From contig CAKZSH010000132.1 of assembly GCA_937918905.1 (NCBI GenBank), forward strand, positions 1-64,000: DNA of 64,000 nt. The letters run 5' to 3'. The notes beneath the pieces are model-generated. The model was not told the origin of the DNA, did no database searches, and saw only the letters and a list, made by a program, of their open reading frames with translations. This DNA comes from an uncultured Saprospiraceae bacterium. GTDB lineage: Bacteria; Bacteroidota; Bacteroidia; Chitinophagales; Saprospiraceae. A program made the position numbers and the translations under genes. Positions 63,216-64,000 of this stretch are shown in pieces (positions within the stretch are counted from its first letter, which is position 1; each line of letters starts with the position of its first letter).

Positions 63216-63668
63216 ATGAAATTCACTATAACCATATTTTTCTTTTTCCTAATCGGACAAACCAATAATTCTTCAATTGTGATGGAGGAAAAAACCGAAT
63301 TAGCACCTTGCCCTTCTTCTCCCAATTGCGTGAGTACTCAAGAAAAAAGAAGACGTAAAAGAATGCAGCCGATTCCATTTTTTCAAGAACCAATTGCAGC
63401 AAAGGTTCGATTGAAAAATTTAATGACAACTTATTCAAGAGTAACTTTAATAGAAGAGAAAGAGTATTATTTGCATTATGAATTCAAAACGAAACTTGGA
63501 AAATTCATCGACGATGTGGAGTTTTTATTTGATAAAAAAACAAAACAAATACATTTTCGATCTGCTTCAAGAAAAGGGTGGGGAGATTTTGGAAAAAATA
63601 AAAGACGCATGAAAAAAATTAGAAAAGATTTTAAAAATAATACATTTACCGTTAATCCAAAATTTTAA
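63216..63668 (+). CDS. DUF1499 protein
   Basis: The 150-residue protein starts with a signal-like or membrane stretch (MKFTITIFFFFLIGQTNNSS) and then has the DUF1499 pattern: LAPCPSSPNCVSTQ, LKNLMTTYSRVTLIEEKEYYLHYEFKTKLGKFIDDVEF and IHFRSASRKGWGDFGKNKRRMKKI. The function of DUF1499 is unknown; such proteins are exported in many bacteria. Its stop is 1 base before the next start, implying co-translation with the tag gene. Confidence 0.88.
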   Translation: MKFTITIFFFFLIGQTNNSSIVMEEKTELAPCPSSPNCVSTQEKRRRKRMQPIPFFQEPIAAKVRLKNLMTTYSRVTLIEEKEYYLHYEFKTKLGKFIDDVEFLFDKKTKQIHFRSASRKGWGDFGKNKRRMKKIRKDFKNNTFTVNPKF

Positions 63669-63669
63669 A

Positions 63670-64000
63670 ATGAAAGAACAAAAACGATGTAACTGGTGCA
63701 AAAGTGAAGAAATTTATATCGACTACCACGACAACGAATGGGGCGTACCTGTTCACGATGATCGAGAATTATTTGAAATGATTATGCTGGAAGGTGCGCA
63801 AGCGGGATTGAGTTGGATTACTGTTTTAAAAAAACGAGAAGGCTATCGAAAAGCATTTCATAATTTTGATCCTAAAAAATGTGCAAAGTTGACGGATAAA
63901 AAATTGGAAAAACTTCGAGAAAATCCTAACATCATTCGTAACAGATTAAAAATCAATTCTGCTCGATCCAATGCGATTGCTTTTTTAGAGATACAAAAAG
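63670..64000 (+). CDS. tag: DNA-3-methyladenine glycosylase I, 5' part
   Basis: The ORF starts at ATG 63670 and runs off the window end. The visible 110 residues have the Tag signature: KRCNWCKSEEIYIDYHDNEWGVP, where the first Cys is a zinc ligand, then LFEMIMLEGAQAGLSWITVLKKREGYRKAF. Tag removes 3-methyladenine from alkylated DNA. The single-base gap to the DUF1499 gene indicates translational coupling. The rest of the protein, including the C-terminal His and Cys zinc ligands, is outside the window. Confidence 0.95.
   Translation, partial: MKEQKRCNWCKSEEIYIDYHDNEWGVPVHDDRELFEMIMLEGAQAGLSWITVLKKREGYRKAFHNFDPKKCAKLTDKKLEKLRENPNIIRNRLKINSARSNAIAFLEIQK

Overview
The window is AT-rich and reads as a chromosomal segment of a Bacteroidota bacterium, most likely of the Saprospiria/Chitinophagia side (lineage is an inference). 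The signs are type IX secretion sorting tails on three secreted proteins, Bacteroidota-type -7 promoter boxes (TAnnTTTG), absence of Shine-Dalgarno sequences, and family content typical of the phylum (YtxJ, MnmD, DUF3467, DUF3857, DUF1501/DUF1800, a sigma-54 regulator beside miaB, and MoxR/VWA pairs). I saw no rRNA, tRNA, CRISPR array, prophage or intact insertion sequence. The only structured RNA I recognise with confidence is the small SRP RNA near 58.4 kb.

Layout. 0.4-1.7 kb: small lipoprotein, ytxJ, mnmD. 1.8-3.2 kb: a T9SS-secreted protein. 3.2-6.1 kb (minus): miaB followed by a sigma-54 activator. 6.7-8.4 kb: formate-THF ligase. 8.8-10.7 kb (minus): a membrane protein and pdhB. 10.97 kb: a voltage-gated cation channel with a calcium-channel-like filter. 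12-14.7 kb (minus): DUF1569 protein, alpha/beta hydrolase, acyl-CoA dehydrogenase. 15 kb (minus): an HNH-like/AP2 protein with a histone-H1-like tail. 16.3 kb: ribD. 17.8-22.9 kb: a polysaccharide export cluster (Wzc-like, Wzx-like, glycosyltransferase), then a 43-aa membrane protein, an RluA pseudouridine synthase and a GT39 enzyme to 25.6 kb. 25.8-30 kb (minus): S8 protease with SPOR domain, PKD/kelch lipoprotein, DUF1080 lipoprotein. 30.4-32.4 kb: groES-groL. 32.8-37.7 kb: kelch T9SS protein, DUF1800-DUF1501 pair. 37.8-41.9 kb: HldE-type kinase, barrel-like protein, methyltransferase, exported protein, DUF3467. 42-47.6 kb: 57-aa membrane protein, CotH-like protein, VWA and MoxR proteins, RidA protein, NMT1/THI5-like binding protein. 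48-53.97 kb: zinc-ribbon membrane protein, FAD oxidoreductase, YjbR protein, COX3-like subunit, DUF3857 protein, RNase H. 54-59.9 kb: Gly-rich protein, M42 peptidase, GT39-like protein, 43-aa membrane protein, SRP RNA, fructose-6-phosphate aldolase, VOC protein. 60-64 kb: M14 carboxypeptidase, DUF1499 protein and the start of tag.

The most unusual part is between the genes. A large share of intergenic gaps hold a long, often perfect inverted repeat, usually of unique sequence and often built from short words repeated in tandem. Two palindrome families recur: family A, with arms containing GTAAATCCGAC and GAGAGAG, in about five copies, two of which share 47 identical bases 32 kb apart; and family B, with arms ending CACGAGTCAAGG, in three copies. 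These are the best candidates for an undescribed genome-shaping process or non-autonomous mobile element. Among proteins, the HNH-like/AP2/H1-tail protein, the Cav-like channel, the VWA protein without MIDAS serines and the S8-SPOR protease stand out.
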